Assembly: GCA_039024295.1 (NCBI GenBank)
Contig: JBCDIQ010000183.1
Coordinates: 1-11,056, forward strand
Direction of reading: 5' to 3'
Source: JBCDIQ01 sp039024295
Lineage (GTDB): Bacteria > Bacteroidota > Bacteroidia > J057
Length of the DNA: 11,056 bases
The position numbers were made by a program, and so were the translations under genes. A model generated the notes under the pieces. The model was not told the origin of the DNA, made no database searches, and saw only the letters and a list, made by a program, of their open reading frames with translations. Below, in pieces: positions 1-6,115 of the stretch. The number at the start of each line of letters is the position of its first letter. The first letter of the stretch is position 1.

Positions 1-615
1 CAGGCGCAGGAAAATCGGTATTTCTTGTATGACGACGAGGGGAATATTGTGTTTAGAAGGATGTTCCTGGCGAACAATAGAACTTACTTTGACACGTTAA
101 ATTTGCCTGACGGGTGCTACCATTTTGTGTTGGAAGACGATCAGCGAGGATTCCTGGGAAATGACGGACTTTCCTTCTGGAACCATGGTACTTCTGGAAA
201 TGGTTATGCACGATTTGTCAATCCCGACGGTAGTTTTGCCATTTCTTTTGAACCGGATTTCGGTGCGAGTATTTCCCATCAATTCACCATTGGCTACAAT
301 GTGGGGGAAGAATTTTTGGATCGGGAATGTATAGATGTGACCTCTAATGCTCCCCAACAGTCTAAGGCACTAGATATTAAAATTTCGCCTAACCCGAATG
401 AAGGGAAATTTTACGTACATTTGCCCGAAATGTCCAATCAGTCAACTTGGAATATCATACTGTACAATGTCATGGGACAAACTGTATGGGAGAAAGAAGT
501 GTCGGCTCAAGGGACTCGCCTCCAAGCAGTTGACGTTTCCTTACCAAGTGGTGCTTATTGGATCAGAGCAAGCTCGGGTGAATATATTTTGACCAAAAAA
601 TTAACCATTGAATAA
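1..615 (+). CDS. C-terminal part of a secreted protein with T9SS type A sorting domain (5' end outside window)
   Basis: The reading frame is open from base 1 and ends at TAA 613-615, giving 204 residues of a longer protein. No ATG near the left edge looks like a true start. Two modules are visible. Residues about 35-98 form a beta-rich module (DGCYHF, NDGLSFWNH, SGNGYARF, EPDFGASISHQF). I have seen this module type at the C-terminal side of secreted Bacteroidota proteins, including metallopeptidases, but the catalytic part lies outside the window. Residues about 122-204 form a typical T9SS type A sorting domain: an ISPNPNEGKF start, a central ILYNVMGQ strand, a LPSGAYWIR strand and a final KKLTIE. 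In this family the domain sends the protein through the type IX secretion machinery to the outer surface and is then removed. The export call is firm; the enzymatic role cannot be told from this fragment. Confidence 0.85.
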   Translation, partial: QAQENRYFLYDDEGNIVFRRMFLANNRTYFDTLNLPDGCYHFVLEDDQRGFLGNDGLSFWNHGTSGNGYARFVNPDGSFAISFEPDFGASISHQFTIGYNVGEEFLDRECIDVTSNAPQQSKALDIKISPNPNEGKFYVHLPEMSNQSTWNIILYNVMGQTVWEKEVSAQGTRLQAVDVSLPSGAYWIRASSGEYILTKKLTIE

Positions 616-659
616 CCCGTAACCTCGCAACGCACACGTTATTCAGCAGATTGAATAAC
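607..659. repeat. Direct and inverted copies of ATTGAATAAC around the T9SS gene stop
   Basis: ATTGAATAAC occurs at 607-616, across the stop codon of the upstream gene, and again at 650-659. An inverted 8-nt copy, GTTATTCA, at 638-645 pairs exactly with TGAATAAC at 652-659 around a 6-nt loop. No T-run follows the hairpin, so it is not a convincing intrinsic terminator. It lies 39 bp before the lipoprotein start at 698, where it could act as an mRNA processing or stability hairpin or as an operator. No function can be assigned from sequence alone. Confidence 0.4.
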
Positions 660-697
660 ACCTTCCAAACTCAATTTTTAGCTAAATCATTTTTCCT

Positions 698-1600
698 ATG
701 AAAAAACTTAATGCCCTAATTGTACTACTAGCCTTATTGGCATCTGTTACCATCTTTACTGGTTGTGGTGGAGACGAAGATGATCCGTTAGCAGTTGGTC
801 CAACCCTTACATTTGGAGCGGGTGCTGGATTTACCACGGGTGATGCCACCATTGAACCCAATGAAATCATTACTGTTCAGGTGAACGGTGTTGCAGGTGA
901 TGCGCGTATGGCTACTTTTTCTATCGAAGAAGATGGAAACATACTGAATGCAAACCGTATCACAGTAACTGACCTTAACGCAATGGACATCACTGCAAAC
1001 CCTATTTCTTTGAGCGGTGATGAGCGTGATAATTTCACTTACCTGATCACCATTATTGGCCGTGATATGGATGGTACCAGCAATACCTATGGCTTTAGTA
1101 TTGAAGACCGTGATGGTGTAATTACTACTGAAACATTTACCATTACAATCGAAGTACCAGTTGTAACTACCCCAGTCGATAGCATTGGCGGTGTATTGTT
1201 CAATTCAGCTGGACCAGTAGGTACTGGAGGAATTGATTTAGATACTGGAACCGGAACTGGATCAGGTCAGACAATGCCTGCACCTGATTCTGAATTGAGG
1301 GATTTAGGTATTGATGGTGGTCAGCTTGACCAGAACTGGTTGCAGAAAATTGCTCCTATTAACAATGCTGTTTTAAGGACACCTGATCCAACTTTTAGCT
1401 TTGCAACTACTGCAACGAAAGAAGCGTTAGCTGCTTCCTATGCTTTAGGAACAGATATTATGGAATCTGAGAAAATTTCTGAAGGAGATGAGTTCTTAGT
1501 ACAAAATGCAGCAGGAACCATATTTGCTATTCGCTTTGATGAAGTCAATGTCACCCCAAGCGACAACGATGACAACTACGTCATCTCGATTAAAAAGTAA
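698..1600 (+). CDS. Surface lipoprotein of unknown function, 300 residues
   Basis: The start ATG is followed by a lipoprotein signal: MKK, a hydrophobic stretch (residues 6-20), then TGC with the lipidated cysteine at position 23. The next residues, GGDEDD, are acidic, which resembles the export signal that sends Bacteroidota lipoproteins to the outer leaflet of the outer membrane; surface exposure is therefore inferred. Residues about 35-155 are beta-rich and Ig-like in feel (NEIITVQVNG, ATFSIEEDGN, TYGFSIEDRDG, ETFTITIEV). A short linker follows, then a second part (about 165-300) with a Gly/Thr-rich stretch (DLDTGTGTGSG), an LRDLGIDGG segment and a C-terminal strand (NYVISIKK). There are no catalytic motifs and I do not recognise a named family. 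A strong terminator follows at 1625-1656. The N-terminal signal is clear; function is unknown. Confidence 0.88.
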   Translation: MKKLNALIVLLALLASVTIFTGCGGDEDDPLAVGPTLTFGAGAGFTTGDATIEPNEIITVQVNGVAGDARMATFSIEEDGNILNANRITVTDLNAMDITANPISLSGDERDNFTYLITIIGRDMDGTSNTYGFSIEDRDGVITTETFTITIEVPVVTTPVDSIGGVLFNSAGPVGTGGIDLDTGTGTGSGQTMPAPDSELRDLGIDGGQLDQNWLQKIAPINNAVLRTPDPTFSFATTATKEALAASYALGTDIMESEKISEGDEFLVQNAAGTIFAIRFDEVNVTPSDNDDNYVISIKK

Positions 1601-1624
1601 TGTTTAGTTAACACATACTTATAC

Positions 1625-1656
1625 AGCTGTTCCGGCCCCGCCGGGGCAGCTTTTTT
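1625..1656 (+). terminator. Intrinsic terminator after the 300-residue lipoprotein gene
   Basis: AGCTGTTCCGGC (1625-1636) pairs with GCCGGGGCAGCT (1640-1651) around a CCC loop. This is a 12-bp stem counting two G.U pairs in RNA, and it runs straight into TTTTTT (1651-1656). It is among the clearest intrinsic terminators in the window. It sits only 30 nt before the next start codon at 1687, so any promoter for that gene must overlap it or lie upstream of it. Confidence 0.9.
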
Positions 1657-1686
1657 ATTCACCTCAATTATTATCTCTTATTCCCA

Positions 1687-2019
1687 ATGAAAAAGCTAGC
1701 AACTATTCTAAGTGTACTTGCACTTGTATTCATGGTCGCTTGTAGCGACGAATCGGCTGACAAAGCCCAGGATGCTGCCAACGATGCAGCCGAAAAAGTA
1801 GAAAATGCCACAGAACGTGCGGCCGATGAAACTGCCCTCGATGCAATGGTTGACTCTATGGCCAATATGGCGGATTCTGTCGCGACAGACGCCGCCAATG
1901 CTGCCGGCGAAATGAAGGACAAAGCAACTGAAGCAGCTGAAGGCGTAAAAGCCAATGCTACTGAAGCTGCCGAAGATGTCAAGGAAAATGTAGACGCTGT
2001 AACTGGCGAAAAGTATTGA
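1687..2019 (+). CDS. Small Ala/Glu/Lys-rich helical lipoprotein with 11-residue repeats
   Basis: This 110-residue protein starts with MKKLATILSV and a hydrophobic stretch ending in VAC, making Cys19 the likely lipidated residue. SDES follows, again acidic. The mature part is almost wholly charged and alanine-rich, with no aromatic residue until the final Tyr, and is predicted to be one long amphipathic helix. Two exact-length 11-residue units lie at 80-90 (ATEAAEGVKAN) and 91-101 (ATEAAEDVKEN); weaker relatives occur near 31-50. Such units recall late-embryogenesis-abundant or YtxH-type stress proteins, but this rests on composition and periodicity, not recognised homology. It follows another lipoprotein gene after a terminator and has its own terminator at 2043-2069. 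A role in envelope stress or membrane coating is only a guess. Confidence 0.85.
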   Translation: MKKLATILSVLALVFMVACSDESADKAQDAANDAAEKVENATERAADETALDAMVDSMANMADSVATDAANAAGEMKDKATEAAEGVKANATEAAEDVKENVDAVTGEKY

Positions 2020-2042
2020 CCTTGTCTTTGAAAACAAGCATG

Positions 2043-2069
2043 AAGCCGCTCCTTCGAGTGGCTTTTTTT
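2043..2069 (+). terminator. Intrinsic terminator after the small lipoprotein gene
   Basis: AAGCCGCTC (2043-2051) pairs with GAGTGGCTT (2056-2064) around a CTTC loop, a 9-bp stem with one G.U pair. The T-run covers 2063-2069. The last two Ts are part of the TTA that encodes the sbcC stop codon on the other strand (2068-2070). Read from the minus strand, the hairpin lacks a following T-run, so it should serve mainly the plus-strand gene. Confidence 0.88.
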
Positions 2070-5000
2070 ATTCCCAGCTGTTGGTGACCAAGCTGCCCTT
2101 TTCGGGATCATTTTTCACAAACAGGCAGGTATCAATTTCCTGTTGAAGCTCTTCCACATGTGAAATGATGCCCACAATTCGGTTTTCTTTCCGAAGGGAT
2201 TTGAGCGTTTCAAAGATCACCCCGAGGGATTCCCGGTCTTGAGAGCCAAATCCTTCATCTATAAAGAAGAAATTTTGATGGGCTTTGGCCTGCTGTTGTA
2301 CCTGGGCAGCCAAGGCCAAGGCAAGGCTAAGTGCGGCCTGAAAGGTTTGGCCTCCAGATAAGGTTTTGATAGACCGCAGTTGTCCCCCATGTAGGTAGTC
2401 ACGGACTTCAAAGTTGTTATCTGCAGAGATTTCCAGGCTCAGGGCCCCTCGTGTGAGCTTGCGAAAGCGATCATTTGCCATGAGGCAGAGGTTTTGTAAA
2501 AATACGCCTGAAACATAGTTGACAAACCCGCTTTGGCGAAACATCTTTTTGAGGGTGTTGATGTTTTCCAGGCGCAGTGCCAGGGCTTTTCCTTTTTTTT
2601 CCAATACCTCTTTTTCTTTGAGCTGGGCATTTAGTCGTTCCAATTCTTGCTGGAAGCCTCCTAGTTTCCGCTGGGCCAGGGTGATTTCTTCTGTTATCGT
2701 TTCAAGCTGCTCTAGTAAGGTGTCAAACTTTGCTTGGTTGAACTCTCGGGGGCCGATCTGTAAAATCAGTTGTTGTTCTTGTTGCTGCGTAGCGTGGCGG
2801 TGGTTGCGAAACGCTATCAGCTCAGATCGTTCGGTTTGTATATTGATGGGATTCGCCAGGATGTTATCAATGGATTCCAGGCTCGCAAATGAGGCCTCCG
2901 TTAATAGCTGAAGCATTTCCTGAACCGCCAGGGCCAGTTTACTCTGGACCTCTTTTTTTCGCTTTACGGCACTCTCCTGTTCTCCCTTTAGCATGGCCAA
3001 CTGCTGCTGGTGCTGAAGCAGTTGCTTTTCTGTTTCTTCAAACAGTTGCTCAACCTCCTCATATCGCTTGCGGTGGGTCTGGGCTTCCTGCTGAAGGTGG
3101 TAGGCTTCCATCCCCTTAAATGCTTCGAACTTCAAGGTTTGCAAACTGCCAACACGTGTTTGAAAGGCCACCTCCAGTTGATTTACTTCTGCCTGGATGG
3201 CGGCTACTGCCTCCCGGTATTTTTTCAGCTGTTCCTTTTTCTTCTCCAGAACTGCTTCCTGCGCTTTGGCTTGCTCATGGAGTTGTTGGGTTTCTGCTTC
3301 AGCCATTTTGGAGAGTTGCAGAATGTCAGCCAGCTTTTCCGGATGATCGGGATCATACTGAGACCAGGTAAACTGTTGCTTGTGGTCAATTTGTCTGCCT
3401 TGGAGTTGGGTAATGCTTTGCTGGGTGGTCTGTTGTTCTTGGGTATTTTTATCAAGTTCCTGGAGCAATACCTGGACCTGGTTACAGGCATCTATTGACT
3501 GCGCTGCTGACTGCCGGGCAGCATTTAGCTTATCAGCTAGCTGTGCGATGGCCGTTTCCATAGCAGCAGGGTCCGACTTTTGAGGATGATGGGTGGCACC
3601 GCAAACAGGGCAAGGTTTCCCTTCTTGCAAGTCTTGCACATAGGCACTCATTTCCTGGCGTGCCTTTAGGTTGGCGAGCTCAGCAGTTAGGGTGGTTACT
3701 TGTTGTTGGTTTCGCTCGTTAAGCTGGTCAATGAGTGCTGCGATCTGAGGAAAATCAAGGGAAGCCTGCGAAGGGTCGAGCTTTACCTGTTGGACCAATT
3801 TCCGTTTGGTATTTTCCAGCCTGAGGTAAAACTCTTGAAAAGAAGTCAGGTGTTCCTGCTCCCGCTGGATTTCTTTTTGGATAGCTGATGCTTCATCAAA
3901 CCACCTTTGAACGGCAATCACTTCTCCAGTATCTGGCAGGTTTTCTCGAAGCTGCCGAGTTCGCTCACGTCCAGATTTGAGCTTTGCTTCCAAATCCTCT
4001 ATTTCAAGTTGTATTTCCCGGATCATCCCTTCCCCTTTGGGGATTCGTGCTTGTTGCTCCTGAAGGATTTGCTCTTTTTCCCGTAAATCGACCACTTGTT
4101 CCAATTCCTCAGCTTTGCGTAAAATCTGGTCTCGGTCCAGAAACTGTTCCTTTATGGTGGGGAATATTTTTTGAAGCTTCCCAATCGCTGCACGCTGGGA
4201 TTCCTGATCCACTTCAATGGCATGAAGGCGCTTTTCCAGTTGGTGGATTTCGTCTTGGAAATCTCGTTTTCGGACCAGGAGTGGATGAAAAGTGGCAAGG
4301 GCTTCTTGGTACTGGTTCAGTTGGGTTTCTCGCTGCTCCATTTCGGCGGCTTGTGCATCTAATGCTGCCAGAGCCTGCTGGGTTTTTGTGAGTTGAACCA
4401 TCAGGGCTTGCACCTCTTCCAATTGTTGGCGTTTCTTGACTAAATCCTCTTGGCGTTTTTGAAGGAGATGAAGGGAAGCTTCACTTTTATGGATTTCTTC
4501 CTGGGTAACCTGAACCACATCTGGGGTTACGTTGGCCAATTGAGACAACAGGGCATTATTGGTGTCCCAGGCCGACTGGGTGCGTGCTTCCACCTTGACT
4601 GTTTTGTCATATAATTCAAATTTCTCCAGTCCAAAAATTTCCCGTAGCATCCGCGTACGCTCGGTATCGGTGAGTTGCAAGAACTCTTGAAACTTCCCCT
4701 GGGGAATGATGATGGTTTGGCGAAAGTGGTCATAAGTGAGTCCCACAATTTCGGCGACACTGTCAGGTTGGATGGGCACCCATTCTTCTTGTTCCCATTT
4801 ATAAGCCGACCTGTCAGACTTACCTACTTTGTCAAACTGCTTTCGGTTACGTTTATGTCGGGTGATAAACCGATAGCGTGTACCGGTTTGCTCAAAAATA
4901 AAATCAATCAGCAGCTCATCTGATCGGAGGTTCATCATGTTGTACCCGCGCTTATCTTTGCGGGAAAGACGTTCAGATTCTCCGTAAAGGGCAAAGGTAA

Positions 5001-5145
5001 TCGCCTCCAGAATTGAAGACTTGCCGCTACCTGTGGCCCCAAAAATTCCAAATAATTGTCCCTCTCTTAGCCGAGTGAAGTCTATGACCTGGGGAGTATG
5101 CTGGTATGAATACAGCCCTTTTAAAGTGAGAGAAATGGGGAGCAT
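2068..5145 (-). CDS. sbcC: SbcC-type exonuclease subunit (Rad50/SMC-like ATPase)
   Basis: A 1025-residue ATPase of the SbcC/Rad50 family. With the SbcD nuclease it normally forms a complex that opens hairpins and trims DNA double-strand ends. Order of motifs: N-terminal half of the ATPase with Walker A (GATGSGKS, 36-43) and Q-loop (PQG, 148-150); a first long coiled coil (about 180-500); the zinc-hook CPVC (512-515); a return coiled coil (about 530-890); and the C-terminal ATPase half with signature LSGGQ (929-933), Walker B (FFFIDE, 959-964) and the switch histidine (SHVEE, His996). Length and motifs are complete. The start at 5145 gives MLPISLTLKG, as expected for the family. The usual neighbour sbcD is absent: 188 bp upstream on the same strand lies a DUF429 gene, and downstream is a convergent lipoprotein gene. 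The stop codon overlaps the neighbour's terminator. Confidence 0.96.
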   Translation of the reverse strand: MLPISLTLKGLYSYQHTPQVIDFTRLREGQLFGIFGATGSGKSSILEAITFALYGESERLSRKDKRGYNMMNLRSDELLIDFIFEQTGTRYRFITRHKRNRKQFDKVGKSDRSAYKWEQEEWVPIQPDSVAEIVGLTYDHFRQTIIIPQGKFQEFLQLTDTERTRMLREIFGLEKFELYDKTVKVEARTQSAWDTNNALLSQLANVTPDVVQVTQEEIHKSEASLHLLQKRQEDLVKKRQQLEEVQALMVQLTKTQQALAALDAQAAEMEQRETQLNQYQEALATFHPLLVRKRDFQDEIHQLEKRLHAIEVDQESQRAAIGKLQKIFPTIKEQFLDRDQILRKAEELEQVVDLREKEQILQEQQARIPKGEGMIREIQLEIEDLEAKLKSGRERTRQLRENLPDTGEVIAVQRWFDEASAIQKEIQREQEHLTSFQEFYLRLENTKRKLVQQVKLDPSQASLDFPQIAALIDQLNERNQQQVTTLTAELANLKARQEMSAYVQDLQEGKPCPVCGATHHPQKSDPAAMETAIAQLADKLNAARQSAAQSIDACNQVQVLLQELDKNTQEQQTTQQSITQLQGRQIDHKQQFTWSQYDPDHPEKLADILQLSKMAEAETQQLHEQAKAQEAVLEKKKEQLKKYREAVAAIQAEVNQLEVAFQTRVGSLQTLKFEAFKGMEAYHLQQEAQTHRKRYEEVEQLFEETEKQLLQHQQQLAMLKGEQESAVKRKKEVQSKLALAVQEMLQLLTEASFASLESIDNILANPINIQTERSELIAFRNHRHATQQQEQQLILQIGPREFNQAKFDTLLEQLETITEEITLAQRKLGGFQQELERLNAQLKEKEVLEKKGKALALRLENINTLKKMFRQSGFVNYVSGVFLQNLCLMANDRFRKLTRGALSLEISADNNFEVRDYLHGGQLRSIKTLSGGQTFQAALSLALALAAQVQQQAKAHQNFFFIDEGFGSQDRESLGVIFETLKSLRKENRIVGIISHVEELQQEIDTCLFVKNDPEKGSLVTNSWE

Positions 5146-5148
5146 AAA

Positions 5149-5211
5149 GAGCTGTTAGGTATTAGGTGATAGCTAATAGGTTGACAGCGATCAGTTTTCG
5201 GTTTTCAGCCA
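5149..5211. repeat. Degenerate 7-nt periodic repeat array just upstream of sbcC
   Basis: Read on the plus strand, nine consecutive 7-nt units can be laid out: GAGCTGT, TAGGTAT, TAGGTGA, TAGCTAA, TAGGTTG, ACAGCGA, TCAGTTT, TCGGTTT and TCAGCCA. Units 2 to 5 share TAG at positions 1-3, and three of these four are TAGGT; later units drift toward T(C/A)(A/G)G. The array begins 3 bp outside the sbcC start codon, so it would lie in the sbcC leader RNA. It resembles the short heptanucleotide repeats known from cyanobacterial genomes, but this is resemblance only. Confidence 0.55.
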
Positions 5212-5213
5212 GA

Positions 5214-5221
5214 TAAAAATA
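5214..5221 (-). promoter_or_regulatory. Possible -7 element for sbcC
   Basis: On the minus strand TATTTTTA matches the Bacteroidota TAnnTTTG element at all but the last base. I found no TTG at the expected -33 distance. If used, transcription would start near 5207 and the leader of about 60 nt would contain the whole 7-nt repeat array. This is weak evidence. Confidence 0.22.
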
Positions 5222-5240
5222 ACCTTTTTAATACTGTTGA

Positions 5241-5280
5241 GCGAAGCGAAATCCTGCAAAGCGGGGATAACCGTCGACTG
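5241..5280. repeat. REP-like hairpin in the sbcC/DUF429 spacer
   Basis: The spacer holds GCGAAGCGAA, then an imperfect inverted repeat: ATCCTGC (5251-5257) against GCGGGGAT (5261-5268) around an AAA loop, with one G.T pair and one bulged G. The self-complementary GTCGAC follows at 5273-5278. Short hairpins of this style between genes suggest a dispersed repetitive element. Only one copy is in the window, so repetition cannot be shown here. Confidence 0.3.
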
Positions 5281-5321
5281 TAAACTTCTCTAAAGATGAA
5301 TCAATCGTGGTCAGTACGCAA

Positions 5322-5334
5322 ATCCCGGGGGGAT
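5322..5334 (-). terminator. Weak hairpin at the end of the DUF429 gene
   Basis: ATCCC (5322-5326) and GGGAT (5330-5334) form a 5-bp stem with a 3-nt loop that touches the DUF429 stop codon (5334-5336). On the minus strand the hairpin is followed only by TTG, so the T-run is poor. Termination here would be weak at best, and some transcription may run on into sbcC. Confidence 0.25.
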
Positions 5335-6062
5335 CATTTTTTCAATTTGGGATAGACAATTTCCTTTCGAAGTCCCTGGGCGTCATATTTGGGAGTAGGA
5401 GGGAGGCTAACGAGATGAGGCTGCATATTGGCTGAGATGGCCAGGGCCAATGCATCGATGAGGTCGTCAGTAGCGACTTCCTTTTTCAGAAACTGCTTCC
5501 TTGCATGTTGAATGAGATTTTTCGCTCCTGGTAAGTGTATTTCCATCACCTGTATGCGTTCCTGTGAGCCTTCAAGTATTTTTTTGCTGTGGTGCATAGG
5601 AATTCCGCCAGCTAATCCTAAAAAGACTACCTCCGGATGAGCCTCGCGGATTTTATCCTGATATGCTGGAGATTGTATTAACAGCTCGTCTACTTCACGA
5701 ATTTTGGGAGAGATGAACCAGCTTTGTTTAGAAATCTTTTTTCCGGTCAGGGCTTGATTAGCTAAGCAGGCTTCTTCATATGTGGAAGCATAAATCGCAG
5801 GGCGGGTAGGAACTGGGAATACGCTGGAACTCCTGACTCGCGTTAGTAATTTTCTGGCTTCCTGATCACAGGTCCTGGGTGTTGAGTCTGGCAATCCAAT
5901 CGGAATATCAATGAGCATTAGGGAAAAATGAGGGATGGCACTTATCACCTCATGAACATTTTTCCACAATCGACATTGCCAGTTGGCCCCATTGGTACAA
6001 CTCCAGGTGATCCAGCCCGCCTTACAACCGTCCAACCCAAGCGTGGTGACATTATTTCTCAT
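5334..6062 (-). CDS. DUF429 family protein, predicted RNase H-like fold nuclease
   Basis: A 242-residue protein with the pattern of the DUF429 family, which is predicted from fold to be an RNase H-like nuclease; no biochemical role is established that I can name. Motifs in order: GLDGCKAGW (9-17, first acidic residue Asp11), LIDIPIGLP (50-58, Asp52), a CDQEAR segment (65-70), SSSVFPVPTR (78-87), KIREVDE (120-126), AHPEVVF (141-147) and TDDLIDALAL (198-207). The spread of acidic residues (Asp11, Asp52, Glu123, Asp199, Asp200, Asp203) fits a metal-dependent active site. The protein has no signal peptide, so it is cytoplasmic. The gene lies 188 bp upstream of sbcC on the same strand and is divergent from the S9 peptidase gene, 53 bp away. 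Family membership is confident; nuclease activity is inferred. Confidence 0.88.
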   Translation of the reverse strand: MRNNVTTLGLDGCKAGWITWSCTNGANWQCRLWKNVHEVISAIPHFSLMLIDIPIGLPDSTPRTCDQEARKLLTRVRSSSVFPVPTRPAIYASTYEEACLANQALTGKKISKQSWFISPKIREVDELLIQSPAYQDKIREAHPEVVFLGLAGGIPMHHSKKILEGSQERIQVMEIHLPGAKNLIQHARKQFLKKEVATDDLIDALALAISANMQPHLVSLPPTPKYDAQGLRKEIVYPKLKK

Positions 6063-6092
6063 TTGCCAAACATCTAAAGCATTGTATATTTA
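6062..6092 (+). promoter_or_regulatory. Bacteroidota-type promoter for the S9 peptidase gene
   Basis: TTTG (6062-6065), a 19-bp spacer and TATATTTA (6085-6092) match the Bacteroidota consensus TTTG-N19-TAnnTTTG except for the last base. Transcription would begin near 6099, leaving a leader of about 17 nt before ATG 6116. The -33 part overlaps the first base pairs of the divergent DUF429 gene. No Shine-Dalgarno site is visible, which is normal for this phylum. Confidence 0.55.
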
Positions 6093-6115
6093 CTCTACAA
6101 CACGCATTAACACAC

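Noticed and set aside
1671..2111. Minus-strand 146-residue open frame opposite the small lipoprotein gene
   Set aside because: Its Ser/Ala-rich sequence mirrors the Ala/Glu-rich gene on the other strand, and the frame runs across both the terminator and the sbcC end.
3010..3498. Plus-strand 162-residue leucine-rich open frame opposite sbcC, resembling a membrane protein
   Set aside because: It is the antisense image of the Gln/Lys/Glu-rich coiled coil of SbcC; antisense of such codons gives Leu and Phe. There is no promoter or family signal, and sbcC is intact.
3984..4391. Plus-strand 135-residue open frame within sbcC
   Set aside because: It is an antisense shadow of the sbcC coiled coil with no recognisable domain.
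5149..5285. CRISPR-like array in the sbcC/DUF429 spacer
   Set aside because: The repeat unit is only 7 nt and degenerate, with no spacers of constant length and no cas gene nearby.
2068..6062. A dedicated defence system formed by SbcC-like ATPase plus DUF429 nuclease
   Set aside because: SbcC matches the normal housekeeping form in length and motifs, the gap is 188 bp, and no other defence gene flanks the pair. It is kept only as a low-level observation.
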